Shown here: piece after piece, positions 7,590-14,628 of the stretch
Position numbering within the stretch: the first letter of the stretch is position 1
How the letters are laid out: each line of letters begins with the position of its first letter
From: Paraburkholderia sp. DHOC27
GTDB lineage: Bacteria; Pseudomonadota; Gammaproteobacteria; Burkholderiales; Burkholderiaceae
Assembly: GCF_003429005.1 (NCBI RefSeq)
Contig: NZ_QVQV01000002.1
Coordinates: forward strand, 496,001-560,000
DNA: 64,000 bases
Direction: 5' to 3'
The notes under the pieces: model-generated
Told to the model about the DNA's origin: nothing
Database searches by the model: none
The model's input: the letters and a program-made list of their open reading frames with translations, nothing else
Program-made: the position numbers and the translations under genes

Positions 7590-9725
7590 TCAATGTTTGC
7601 GGGCCCGGCTGTTGAGTTCAGCCACATCGGCCATGATGCGATCCGGACCGTACTTGCCGGCCATCTGTTTGAGACCGGCATCGAGCGCACGCAGATAATC
7701 CGCACGTGCCTCGCTTTCCGGTCGCGGCGCGCTGAAGAGCGGCGCCGGAGTGATTAGCAGTACGACCAGTTCGGTTCCGAATGGCCGCGCCACCACCCAG
7801 TCTCCAGCGCTGCCCACGGTGGCCGCATAATTCGCCGGCGCCTGGTTATCTGGCGCGCGCGGACCTGGCACCATATGCACGACGCTGCCGTCCAACTGGT
7901 AGTAGTCGATATTGACGTACGAATCGAAACCCGGCGTCGTCAAGCTGACCACTAGTGGATCGCCCTCGACCAGTTGTCCGTCAGGCGCCTTTACCTTCAG
8001 GACCGCCGGATGACCGGCTTGCCAATTGCGGGTCCAGTACGGCGCGTAAAACTGGATGACGTCACACTTGTCCGCGCCGAGCGGTTTCACGTCCACATCC
8101 AATGCACTGCCGCCCGACAAGGTGCTCAGGCGTTCCTTGAGCGTCGCAACGCCGTCCGGCTGCGGGACGAATCCGTGCACTTTCATCGTACGCCCCTGCC
8201 CCGACGCAGCGAGCGCCGAACACGGCAATTGCGCGAGCAATGCGGCAAGTGACGCCGGAGTCAATGGCGCCTGTGCCGATGCGGGTGCGGATGCGGGTGC
8301 GGATGCGGGTGCCGGAACGGCGGCGGTCGCTACCGGTGAAGCCGCATGCAGCGCCGGTGGTTCGACGCGATCACTCAATTGTGGTGCGGGCGTGGGCGTG
8401 GGAGTAGCAATAGGCGCGGCGGCAATCTGCGGCGTGGACGAAGTGGATGGCGCTTCCGCCGCACTGCCGGGCGCGCGGAACCACACGATGCTGAGAGCAG
8501 CGAGGCCCACTCCTGCGAGCGCGACGCCTCCTGCAATCAGCATGCGTGGATGCGTGACGCGCGGTTGCGCCGCGAATTCTTCGACGAAGCGGTTGACAGT
8601 CGGCGTGCGAGCGTCGCGATCGAATGACAGCGCGGCGCGCAACGCGCGCCACGGGCGCGTCCCCAGGCCTTCTGGACGCTGCGGCTTGAGATCGGCGCTG
8701 CGCGCCTGCGTGGCCGAAAGCCGGTTGAACGGGTGGCGTCCCGTCAACAGCTCATACACGATGCAGCCCAGCGCGTACACGTCGTCACGTGGGTCGGGCT
8801 CACGATGTTCGAGCATCTCAGGACTGGCGTACGCGGGTGTCAACGCGCCGAGCGCGCCTGGATCGAACACGGTGGCGTCGCTCTCTTCCTCGGGGCGCTG
8901 AAAAACCCGCGCAATACCGAAGTCGATCACCTTCACTTCGCCCTTGTCCGTCAGCAGCACGTTGCCTGGTTTGAAATCGCAGTGAACGAAACCGTGCTCG
9001 TGTGCATAGGCGAGTGCGTTTGCCATGCCTCTGACGATTGGCAATGCCTCGTCATACGGCATGCCCTTGAACGTCTTGTTACGCAACAGATGGCTAAGCG
9101 GCTTGCCGGACAGATACTCCATTGTCAGATAGACGATCGCGCCGTCCCGGTCGAAGTCATACACCGCGACGATATTCCGGTGCGCAAGCACCTGTGCTTT
9201 TCGGGCCTCGCGTTGCAACGCAATCAGGGATTGCGGATTGCCGCGGAACTGCACATTGAGGACCTTGATGGCCACGTAGGGCTTGCGGTCGGATGCTTCG
9301 AGCTTGCGCAGATCGAGCGCCTTGTACACGGTGCCCATACCGCCCACGCCCAGGCATTCCTCCAGCACGAAGCGGTTATTCAGCGTGTCGCCCACGCCTT
9401 TGACCTGTTCGGAGCCGTTAGTTGATTGAGCACTGATGGCGGAGAGATGGTGGCTATTGCCACTCGAGCGCAGCGTGGTCTGCAAGCGGGTTTCGCCACC
9501 GAACTGGGTCAGGTTCGTGCTGCCCATCTGCTCGATCCGGCGCTGCACTTCCGCATACACTTCCGGAGGCAGCGGCATCTGCGTGTGCGCTTCACCGAGT
9601 ATTTCGAGCAGCCGCGCCGAGCCCACGCTGTCTTTTGTCAGCGTACTGTCGAGCTGCGCAATGAACTCATCTTGCGACAACCCGCCACTCTGGAATTCGC
9701 TAATCGCGTCCGCAAGGTTCGCCAT
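7590..9725 (-). CDS. Transmembrane Ser/Thr protein kinase with C-terminal DUF4384-like domain
   Basis: This 711-residue protein has a Hanks-type kinase domain at about 118-385: glycine loop GVGGMG (126-131), ATP-binding Lys154 in VAIKVL, catalytic HCD motif (248-250), DFG (268-270) and SPEM (301-304). The HCD has Cys where most kinases have Arg, so it is a non-RD kinase that may not need activation-loop phosphorylation. A transmembrane helix at 395-416 is followed by an Ala/Pro/Thr-rich periplasmic linker and a domain resembling DUF4384 (VNIDYYQLDGSVVHM, GTELVVLLITPAPLF). The outer domain could sense periplasmic state. The two-FHA protein at 1-1889 is a plausible substrate or reader. The upstream region is shared with peptide E. 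Confidence 0.9.
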   Translation of the reverse strand: MANLADAISEFQSGGLSQDEFIAQLDSTLTKDSVGSARLLEILGEAHTQMPLPPEVYAEVQRRIEQMGSTNLTQFGGETRLQTTLRSSGNSHHLSAISAQSTNGSEQVKGVGDTLNNRFVLEECLGVGGMGTVYKALDLRKLEASDRKPYVAIKVLNVQFRGNPQSLIALQREARKAQVLAHRNIVAVYDFDRDGAIVYLTMEYLSGKPLSHLLRNKTFKGMPYDEALPIVRGMANALAYAHEHGFVHCDFKPGNVLLTDKGEVKVIDFGIARVFQRPEEESDATVFDPGALGALTPAYASPEMLEHREPDPRDDVYALGCIVYELLTGRHPFNRLSATQARSADLKPQRPEGLGTRPWRALRAALSFDRDARTPTVNRFVEEFAAQPRVTHPRMLIAGGVALAGVGLAALSIVWFRAPGSAAEAPSTSSTPQIAAAPIATPTPTPAPQLSDRVEPPALHAASPVATAAVPAPASAPASAPASAQAPLTPASLAALLAQLPCSALAASGQGRTMKVHGFVPQPDGVATLKERLSTLSGGSALDVDVKPLGADKCDVIQFYAPYWTRNWQAGHPAVLKVKAPDGQLVEGDPLVVSLTTPGFDSYVNIDYYQLDGSVVHMVPGPRAPDNQAPANYAATVGSAGDWVVARPFGTELVVLLITPAPLFSAPRPESEARADYLRALDAGLKQMAGKYGPDRIMADVAELNSRARKH

Positions 9726-9827
9726 TTGTGTAAAGCCACGCAGCTCCTGATAAGCTGAAAAAGCCCTGTCGTAAGAAGTTAATGCGCACGAGCGATACTA
9801 GCCCGCAGGCATGTCTTTCGCAATTCA

Positions 9828-9844
9828 GGATTGCCCAGCAATCC
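9828..9844. promoter_or_regulatory. Perfect palindrome between kinase and peptide E genes
   Basis: GGATTGC (9828-9834) and GCAATCC (9838-9844) flank CCA. It lies about 100 bases upstream of the kinase start and 266 upstream of peptide E, in the 384-base divergent gap 9726-10109, so it could be an operator for either. I saw no clear sigma-54 promoter in this gap; a TGCATTA near 10051 recalls the peptide promoters but lacks a -24 element. Nothing else in the gap is recognisable. Confidence 0.35.
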
Positions 9845-10109
9845 TCTTCAAAGTGTGTGGTTCGACATGCAAGTGTTGTACTGCGCATGACAGCATCGAA
9901 GAAGAGTGTTGGTTTGAACCCGTCACTTCTACGATGCATGCTTCGTTGCCTCGTTTTTTCTTCAAGGCTCCGTTGATGGGTCTCCTCAGCGCGTGCGGCT
10001 AGACGTTGCAACGCTGCGTTGTCCGCCGCGCTTTCCGACGCGTTGTCCGCTGCATTACCTATACTGGTCAAATCCAATCACTGATTCCCTTAGTTCGAAG
10101 AGAGACATC

Positions 10110-10328
10110 ATGGCGACCATTGCAATCAAGGATCTTCCCGACAGTATCGAACTCGATCGCGAGGCCATGACGGCTGTCGTGGGCGGCGCGCGACACGGTG
10201 TGCGCTACGGTTCGCTCCTCTTCGCAGCCACGCAACCCGCTCACCTGTTCGACTATCCCCTGGGCTTCACGTCCACGCGACCCTTTGCGTCTGCCGCCAA
10301 CACGGGCTCGGCCCTAAAGCGCAAATGA
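10110..10328 (+). CDS. Double-glycine leader peptide E
   Basis: This 72-residue peptide starts at ATG 10110, with GAAGAGAG just upstream. Its leader (1-26) has the same signature as the other four: IKDLP, ELDREAM and AVVGG. The predicted mature part (27-72) is quite different: basic and aromatic (ARHGVRYGSLLF, then a C-terminal LKRK), with no similarity to cores A-D. It is the only peptide gene on the plus strand and is divergent from the kinase gene. It would be a different cargo for the same processing and export route. That it is translated is inferred from the ribosome-binding site and leader conservation only. Confidence 0.78.
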   Translation: MATIAIKDLPDSIELDREAMTAVVGGARHGVRYGSLLFAATQPAHLFDYPLGFTSTRPFASAANTGSALKRK

Positions 10329-10591
10329 CGACGCGCCAGGCTGGCTGGCGAGCGCCCATCAATAGAAGAACGCATACGCCTGCCTGTATTTCAAATGTTT
10401 TGCCTGCATCGCTACCCCGTCGCAAGCGATCAAGCTGAACTGCTCCGCCGCCGTCGAGCGGCGTACGCCGGATTAGTGGCGCACGCCGCCTGGTTTATGG
10501 CGGAAGGCGCGTGTGGTTTTTAGCGGTTCTAGTGCGGCTTGCAATGAGCATCTCAATGCAACGCCGCGTTCACTCAGGCTTCTCGTGCCGC

Positions 10592-10858
10592 TCACTGCTT
10601 CAGCGCACCAAGCTGATAGCCGCCGAAATTCTGAATGGTCGGAATGCTCACGTTGAGGTGCTGGCTCGCGTCCGTGGTCGTGACGATGGGGCCAACCTGC
10701 ACGCCGATAGTGGGACTCGCAAATCCGCCACCGCCGAACACGCTGCCGTAATTGCCGCCTACGCCCGCGAATGCGCTGCCGCCGCGAATCGCGATCATGC
10801 CGTCATGTTCGAGCGATTCGGCAATGGGCAAATCCTTGATGATGAGGTTCGATTTCAT
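10592..10858 (-). CDS. Double-glycine leader peptide B
   Basis: This 88-residue peptide starts at ATG 10858 with GGAG seven bases upstream. The leader ends in IAIRGG at residue 27. The core shares with C and D a Val-Gly-Gly-Asn element, then GGGGFASPT, VGP, a DAS-x-HL block, SIPT-x-QN and GG near the C-terminus. It is the third gene of the unit D-C-B, 61 bases after C, and that spacer holds an 11-base-pair hairpin. It is the most diverged of the three (the leader has ESLEHDGM where C and D have LDSKAM). No modification enzyme for it is visible nearby. Confidence 0.82.
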   Translation of the reverse strand: MKSNLIIKDLPIAESLEHDGMIAIRGGSAFAGVGGNYGSVFGGGGFASPTIGVQVGPIVTTTDASQHLNVSIPTIQNFGGYQLGALKQ

Positions 10859-10885
10859 GTCTGACTCCAGGAGAAAAGTGAACGG

Positions 10886-10910
10886 GTGCCACCCTCCACG
10901 AGGGTGGCAC
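10886..10910 (-). promoter_or_regulatory. Strong intercistronic hairpin between peptides C and B
   Basis: GTGCCACCCTC (10886-10896) and GAGGGTGGCAC (10900-10910) form a perfect 11-base-pair stem with a CAC loop, in the 61-base space after peptide C. There is no U tract. A smaller related hairpin (GCCACC at 11213-11218, GGTGGC at 11227-11232) sits in the D-C space. They probably protect or process the mRNA and so set relative peptide amounts. Confidence 0.55.
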
Positions 10911-10919
10911 GCACGCCTG

Positions 10920-11180
10920 TTACAGCAGTCCGCCTTGCAAGCCGCCGAAGTTCTGGACGGTGGGGATGCTCAGTTTCAGATGCGAGCTGGCGTCCGTCGT
11001 GTTGACAGTCGGGCCGACCTGCATGCCCATCGTCGGGCTGGCAAAACCGCCACCGCCCACGACGCATTGTGAATTGCCGCCCACCAGCGAGACGGCGCTG
11101 CCGCCGCGAACTGCTGCCATTGCCTTGCTGTCCAGGTCTGCGGCGACGGACAGGTCTTTGATCTTGAGGTTCGAGTACAT
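10920..11180 (-). CDS. Double-glycine leader peptide C
   Basis: This 86-residue peptide starts at ATG 11180 with AAGGAA upstream. The leader (1-27) ends in AMAAVRGG and is nearly the same as that of D. The core carries SLVGGNSQ, GGGGFASPT, MQVGPTVNTTDAS, HLKLSIPT and QNFGG. C has a single cysteine in the core (NSQCVVGG) where D has Ser. C and D are recent paralogues. It is the second gene of the D-C-B unit, starting 63 bases after D. The Gly/Asn/Gln-rich spaced repeats recall amyloid-forming or bacteriocin-like exported peptides, but no named family fits that I recognise. Confidence 0.84.
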   Translation of the reverse strand: MYSNLKIKDLSVAADLDSKAMAAVRGGSAVSLVGGNSQCVVGGGGFASPTMGMQVGPTVNTTDASSHLKLSIPTVQNFGGLQGGLL

Positions 11181-11243
11181 GATGAATTCCTTGAAAAGAG
11201 AGAGTCGAAGTGGCCACCCGTCGTGAGGTGGCATACACCTTGT

Positions 11244-11501
11244 TTAGATCGCCAACTGCTCGCCGCCGTAGTTCTGGATCGTCGGGATCGAGAGCTTGAG
11301 GTGCGAGCTGGCATCCAGCGTGTTGACGGTCGGGCCCATCTGCATGCCGGTCGTGGGGCTGGCGAAGCCGCCGCCGCCGAGCACGCTCTGCGAATTGCCG
11401 CCGACGATGGAGGTGGCGCTGCCGCCGCGTACTGCAGCCATTGCCTTGCTGTCGAGTTCTGCGGCGATGGACAGGTCTTTGATCATCAGAGTCGAGGTCA
11501 T
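11244..11501 (-). CDS. Double-glycine leader peptide D (first of the D-C-B unit)
   Basis: This 85-residue peptide starts at ATG 11501 with TAGGAGT eight bases upstream. Leader 1-27 contains IKDLSIAAELDSKAM and ends AVRGG. The core contains SIVGGNSQ, GGGGFASPT, GPTVNTLDAS, HLKLSIPT and QNYGG. It is the first gene after a sigma-54 promoter whose position and leader sequence match that of peptide A. High identity with C in both leader and core, compared with only leader identity to A and E, shows that leaders are kept while cores diverge, as expected for processed exported peptides. Confidence 0.84.
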   Translation of the reverse strand: MTSTLMIKDLSIAAELDSKAMAAVRGGSATSIVGGNSQSVLGGGGFASPTTGMQMGPTVNTLDASSHLKLSIPTIQNYGGEQLAI

Positions 11502-11569
11502 GATAAATACTCCTAAGTGGTGATACGGGTTTGGGTAAGTGAGCTTTGTGTCGCGCTCACACCATCTAA

Positions 11570-11585
11570 TGCATAGGGTGTGCCA
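11570..11585 (-). promoter_or_regulatory. Sigma-54 promoter for peptides D-C-B
   Basis: The minus strand reads TGGCAC, five bases, ATGCA, with GG and GC ten bases apart as a -24/-12 promoter requires. It ends 69 bases before the ATG of peptide D, exactly as for peptide A. Downstream, TGCATTAG, a TGG, a GAGC and a GACACA are shared with the peptide A leader. The remaining gap up to 11908 shows no gene that I can support. Confidence 0.72.
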
Positions 11586-11908
11586 GGCGAGCGCGTAATG
11601 GCTGAAAATTGCCTCGAGCCCCTGCTGCATGGGGATTGCGACTTTGTGCCCGCGATGACACGCAGCGCATGGGATGCAGAAGGTGTTGTGTTTAGCCAGA
11701 CAGAGCGGCGATTAGCGTTTGTCGATCACAAACACCTGGACGTGGTGACGAAATGCGGTACGTCATGAGGCGGCGTAGGCGGACCAATGTGACCGAATCG
11801 CCGCGTTTTTTTTCACGACTGGTGCGGTCGTCGCAGATTGGCTCGAGCCAGCGTGACTGCTCCAGCACGGGCGAGTCGTATGCAGGGTGTTGATAAACAG
11901 GACTACCT

Positions 11909-11948
11909 GGCAATGTCCACCGTGCATTTAAGCACGACGGACATTGCC
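11909..11948 (-). terminator. Hairpin terminator after the SDR gene
   Basis: A ten-base-pair stem (GGCAATGTCC / GGACATTGCC), an AC/AC internal loop, and a further five-base-pair stem (CGTGC / GCACG) closed by ATTTAA begin five bases after the SDR stop codon. The U tract is poor. Confidence 0.6.
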
Positions 11949-11953
11949 CGGAT

Positions 11954-12646
11954 TCACCAGGGCACGACACGTCCGAGATAATCGAGGTAATGCAGTCCCT
12001 TGCGGCCTGCATAGGCCTCGATAGTATTCACCAGGTTCGGAATGCTTTCGTCGATGCTCAGCCGGGCATCGGGGCCGCCCATCTCGGTTCGCACCCAGCC
12101 AGGCGCCATCAATAGCAGCGTTTTGGTGTCGTCGGCATGGCGTGCCGCGAAGCTGCGCATGAACATGTTCAGCGCCGCCTTGCTGCCCCGGTACACCTCG
12201 TAATTGCCGTTGACGTTGTTGGTGACGCTGCCCTGCCCCGACGACATCACGCCGATCGTGCCGTTGGGCTCCACGAGGTCCTGTAACGTCTCGATGACTC
12301 GCATCGGGCTGAGGGAGTTCGTCACCATGACGCGTACGAACTCTTCTGTCGAGACATCCGCGATGGTTTCGCGGTCGTCGTTCTTGACGCCAGCGTTGAC
12401 GAACAGCAGATCGATTTTGCGGCCTTCGAGCCGGGCGCGTAGCGCGGCGACCTGCACGGGCTGCGTGATGTCGACGGATTCGATTTCGAGTGCGCCATCG
12501 AGCTGTCCGAGCGTCTCTGACGCGTCGGTGCGCGCGGTGGCAATCACGCGCCAGCCGCGCTTGAGATACTCGGCGGTCATCGCCAGGCCGAGACCGCGCG
12601 ATGCGCCGACAAGAAGAACCGTTTTCTGCGAGGCTGAAGTTTGCAT
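11954..12646 (-). CDS. Short-chain dehydrogenase/reductase
   Basis: This 230-residue classical-type SDR has the cofactor loop GASRGLG (14-20), the NAG motif (84-86, FVNAGVK), the SSG region at 135-137 and the catalytic pair Tyr152 and Lys156 in YRGSK. Arg and Thr after the second strand (TART) favour NADPH. The substrate is unknown. The start at 12646 is chosen because the Rossmann strand begins eight residues later and AGGGA lies about nine bases upstream. It is an isolated gene between the peptide unit and tRNA-Leu, with its own hairpin terminator. Confidence 0.88.
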   Translation of the reverse strand: MQTSASQKTVLLVGASRGLGLAMTAEYLKRGWRVIATARTDASETLGQLDGALEIESVDITQPVQVAALRARLEGRKIDLLFVNAGVKNDDRETIADVSTEEFVRVMVTNSLSPMRVIETLQDLVEPNGTIGVMSSGQGSVTNNVNGNYEVYRGSKAALNMFMRSFAARHADDTKTLLLMAPGWVRTEMGGPDARLSIDESIPNLVNTIEAYAGRKGLHYLDYLGRVVPW

Positions 12647-12818
12647 GTGAGGTTTCCCTGTGAATGAGGCGGGTCGTCGATAGTACGGTAAGTCATTGAG
12701 CAAATAGCTTTCCCGACCACTCGCTGGCCGAACGACGCAACTTTGAATGAAGCAAATGCCTGACACCCATTGACACGCTACGTCATCCCGCTAAAATAGC
12801 GTTCTAGCTTGCAGACGT

Positions 12819-12905
12819 GCCCAGGTGGCGGAATTGGTAGACGCACTAGGTTCAGGTCCTAGCGGTGGCAACATCGTGGAGGTTCGAGTCCTCTCCTGGG
12901 CACCA
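12819..12905 (+). tRNA. leu tRNA (CAG): tRNA-Leu (anticodon CAG)
   Basis: An 87-base tRNA with encoded CCA. The acceptor arms GCCCAGG and CCTGGGC pair perfectly. The anticodon stem CTAGG / CCTAG encloses TTCAGGT, giving anticodon CAG at 12853-12855. The long variable arm and the GGTTCGAGTCC T-arm are typical of class II leucine tRNAs. I found no integrase or second copy of the 3' end that would mark an integration site. Confidence 0.97.
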
Positions 12906-12950
12906 TAAGTAGTTCTGGCGCAAGCAAGAAGTCGTTTGTTGAAGTTCGAG

Positions 12951-12985
12951 AAACCCCGTAAGACACATGTTTTACGGGGTTTTTT
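12951..12985 (+). terminator. Rho-independent terminator after tRNA-Leu
   Basis: AAACCCCGTAA (12951-12961) pairs with TTACGGGGTTT (12972-12982), followed by more T residues. It is placed 45 bases after the tRNA. Confidence 0.85.
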
Positions 12986-13017
12986 GTTGCCCGCAGTTTT
13001 TCCTCCCCCCCTTTTGC

Positions 13018-13953
13018 TCACCCCTTTTCCTCACCCCTGCCCCGCACCTCCAGCCGATACCGGCTCGGACTTTGCCCGAACATCCTCTTGAACGTCGCGC
13101 TAAAGGTCGTCTCCGACGCGTAGCCGACCGCGGCGGCGATGCCAGCAAGCGTGTCGTTGCCCGTCTTCAACGCATCGCGCGCGAGGGTCATGCGCCAGCC
13201 GATCAGATACTCCAGCGGCGGCAAACCCACCAGGTCCTTGAAGCGTTCGATAAACGCGGTGCGCGACATGCCCACCTTCGACGCAAGTTCCTCCACTTTC
13301 CAGCGCCGCGCGATTTCCGCGTGCACCATTCTCAGCGCGGCGCCGATTCGCGGGTCCGACAACGCACCTAGCCAGCCGGTGGATGTCGGATGAGCGGCCA
13401 GATGGCCGCGCAGGATGTTCACCAGCACGATATTCGCAATGCTGCCTGCCATCGCTGCCGCGCCTGGCCGGATCGCGTCGGTCTCTGCCCTGATCAATTC
13501 GAGCGCCGCGCTCAACGCGCGCGCATTCGGCGAATCCGCCGCCACGTGCACTAGCGGCGGCAACAAATTCAGCAACAGGCTGCTCGTGTCGTCGTCGAAT
13601 TCGAACCGGCCGCCCACGCTGACCGAATCGGCTTCACCCTGTCCCAGGTGAACAATGCCGTCGCTCTCGAGATGACTGAGCATCACTGCGTCGCCGTCTT
13701 GCGCTGTGACGCCGGGATCGCTCGCGAAGCAGTACGGCGCGCCGTTCGTGAGGAGACAGAAGTCGCCTGGCTGCAACTTCACAGGTGCCGTGACGCCCTC
13801 GATCCACACCCACCTGTCACCCTTGACGACACCGACGAATTTCACGTGCCGATACGCAGCAAAGCGCAACGCCCAAGGTTCGACGGCCTCGAAGCGCGCC
13901 GACAGCACGCTCCTGACCTTCAGCAGGGAAAAGACATCGGACAGCGGATCCAT
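13018..13953 (-). CDS. AraC-family regulator with cupin-type ligand domain
   Basis: This 311-residue protein has an N-terminal cupin-like sensing domain of the AraC_binding/Cupin_6 type (about 1-180, with LQPGDFCLLTNG). A C-terminal pair of helix-turn-helix motifs follows (about 205-305: VEELASKVGMSRTAFIERFK and IAAAVGYASETTFSATFKRM). It is transcribed away from the DUF4863 gene across a 106-base gap, which suggests that it controls that gene, perhaps in response to an aromatic compound. Start at ATG 13953. Confidence 0.9.
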   Translation of the reverse strand: MDPLSDVFSLLKVRSVLSARFEAVEPWALRFAAYRHVKFVGVVKGDRWVWIEGVTAPVKLQPGDFCLLTNGAPYCFASDPGVTAQDGDAVMLSHLESDGIVHLGQGEADSVSVGGRFEFDDDTSSLLLNLLPPLVHVAADSPNARALSAALELIRAETDAIRPGAAAMAGSIANIVLVNILRGHLAAHPTSTGWLGALSDPRIGAALRMVHAEIARRWKVEELASKVGMSRTAFIERFKDLVGLPPLEYLIGWRMTLARDALKTGNDTLAGIAAAVGYASETTFSATFKRMFGQSPSRYRLEVRGRGEEKG

Positions 13954-14059
13954 GAGAAAAATGTACGATCCAATAGAAAATTAGACCAATGCATTATGGA
14001 TTGAACGGATTCTTTGAGCAAGAATGGCGGCATCACAGGAAATTCAGGTGCCTCGCAAC

Positions 14060-14611
14060 ATGTCTCAAACCGCCATCATCTCCAGTCACGACGAACTCGT
14101 CGCCCGTTTGCTGCCGTTTCTCGACGAGATCAAGGACAAGACCCCAGGCCCCGCTTTCGAGCAATGGCTCAACACGAAGTACGGCGTGGCAAGCGCCTTG
14201 TACCAAGACCTCGCGCGGCTCATCACGCTGGGTGTGCAGGAAGGCTGGGCAGCGGACGCGGAAATCGCCGGCCCGCGCTATCGTCGCTCACGGCTGATGG
14301 CGCCCAGTGCCGAGACGTTCTTTTTCAGCGCGACCGCCGTGCTGCTGGACAGCACGGATAACACCCAGCGCAACCCGGAAGGCAGCTTGCGCGCGGGCTT
14401 TCATCTGCACCCGTACGGCGAGATCAATCTGGTGGTGCCGCTCGATCCAGGTGCCGCGCTCGCGGGCCCGAACGGCTGGTGTACCGGCGGCTGGACGGCG
14501 CCCGAACCGGGCAGTCAGCACTTCCCGGAAGTCAAAGGCGGCGCGGTGATCTCGCTCACCTTGCTGCCTGCCGGGAGGATTGCCTTCGACATCCAGCCGC
14601 CGCAGGAGTGA
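14060..14611 (+). CDS. DUF4863 protein (4-hydroxylaminobenzoate lyase-like)
   Basis: The 183-residue protein matches the DUF4863 pattern from memory: GWAADAEIAGPRYRRSRL, then a FHLHPYGEINLVVPLDP block, a GPNGW turn, HFPEVKGGAVI and LLPAGRI near the end. The HLHPYGEIN stretch looks like a cupin metal-binding strand. Members of this family include the hydroxylaminobenzoate lyase of nitrobenzoate degradation, but no other pathway gene is nearby, so the substrate is open. The start is ATG 14060; an in-frame ATG at 14024 is possible. It is divergent from the AraC gene, and its end lies 17 bases from the converging ClC gene. Confidence 0.78.
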   Translation: MSQTAIISSHDELVARLLPFLDEIKDKTPGPAFEQWLNTKYGVASALYQDLARLITLGVQEGWAADAEIAGPRYRRSRLMAPSAETFFFSATAVLLDSTDNTQRNPEGSLRAGFHLHPYGEINLVVPLDPGAALAGPNGWCTGGWTAPEPGSQHFPEVKGGAVISLTLLPAGRIAFDIQPPQE

Positions 14612-14628
14612 AGCGCCATCACCCGCGT

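Noticed and set aside
11692..12012. A 106-codon minus-strand open frame
   Set aside because: It overlaps the end of the SDR gene and its terminator hairpin in another frame, with no family likeness.
12819..12905. tRNA-Leu as an integration site of a genomic island
   Set aside because: No integrase gene, no repeated tRNA 3' end and no shift in gene type at this point was seen.
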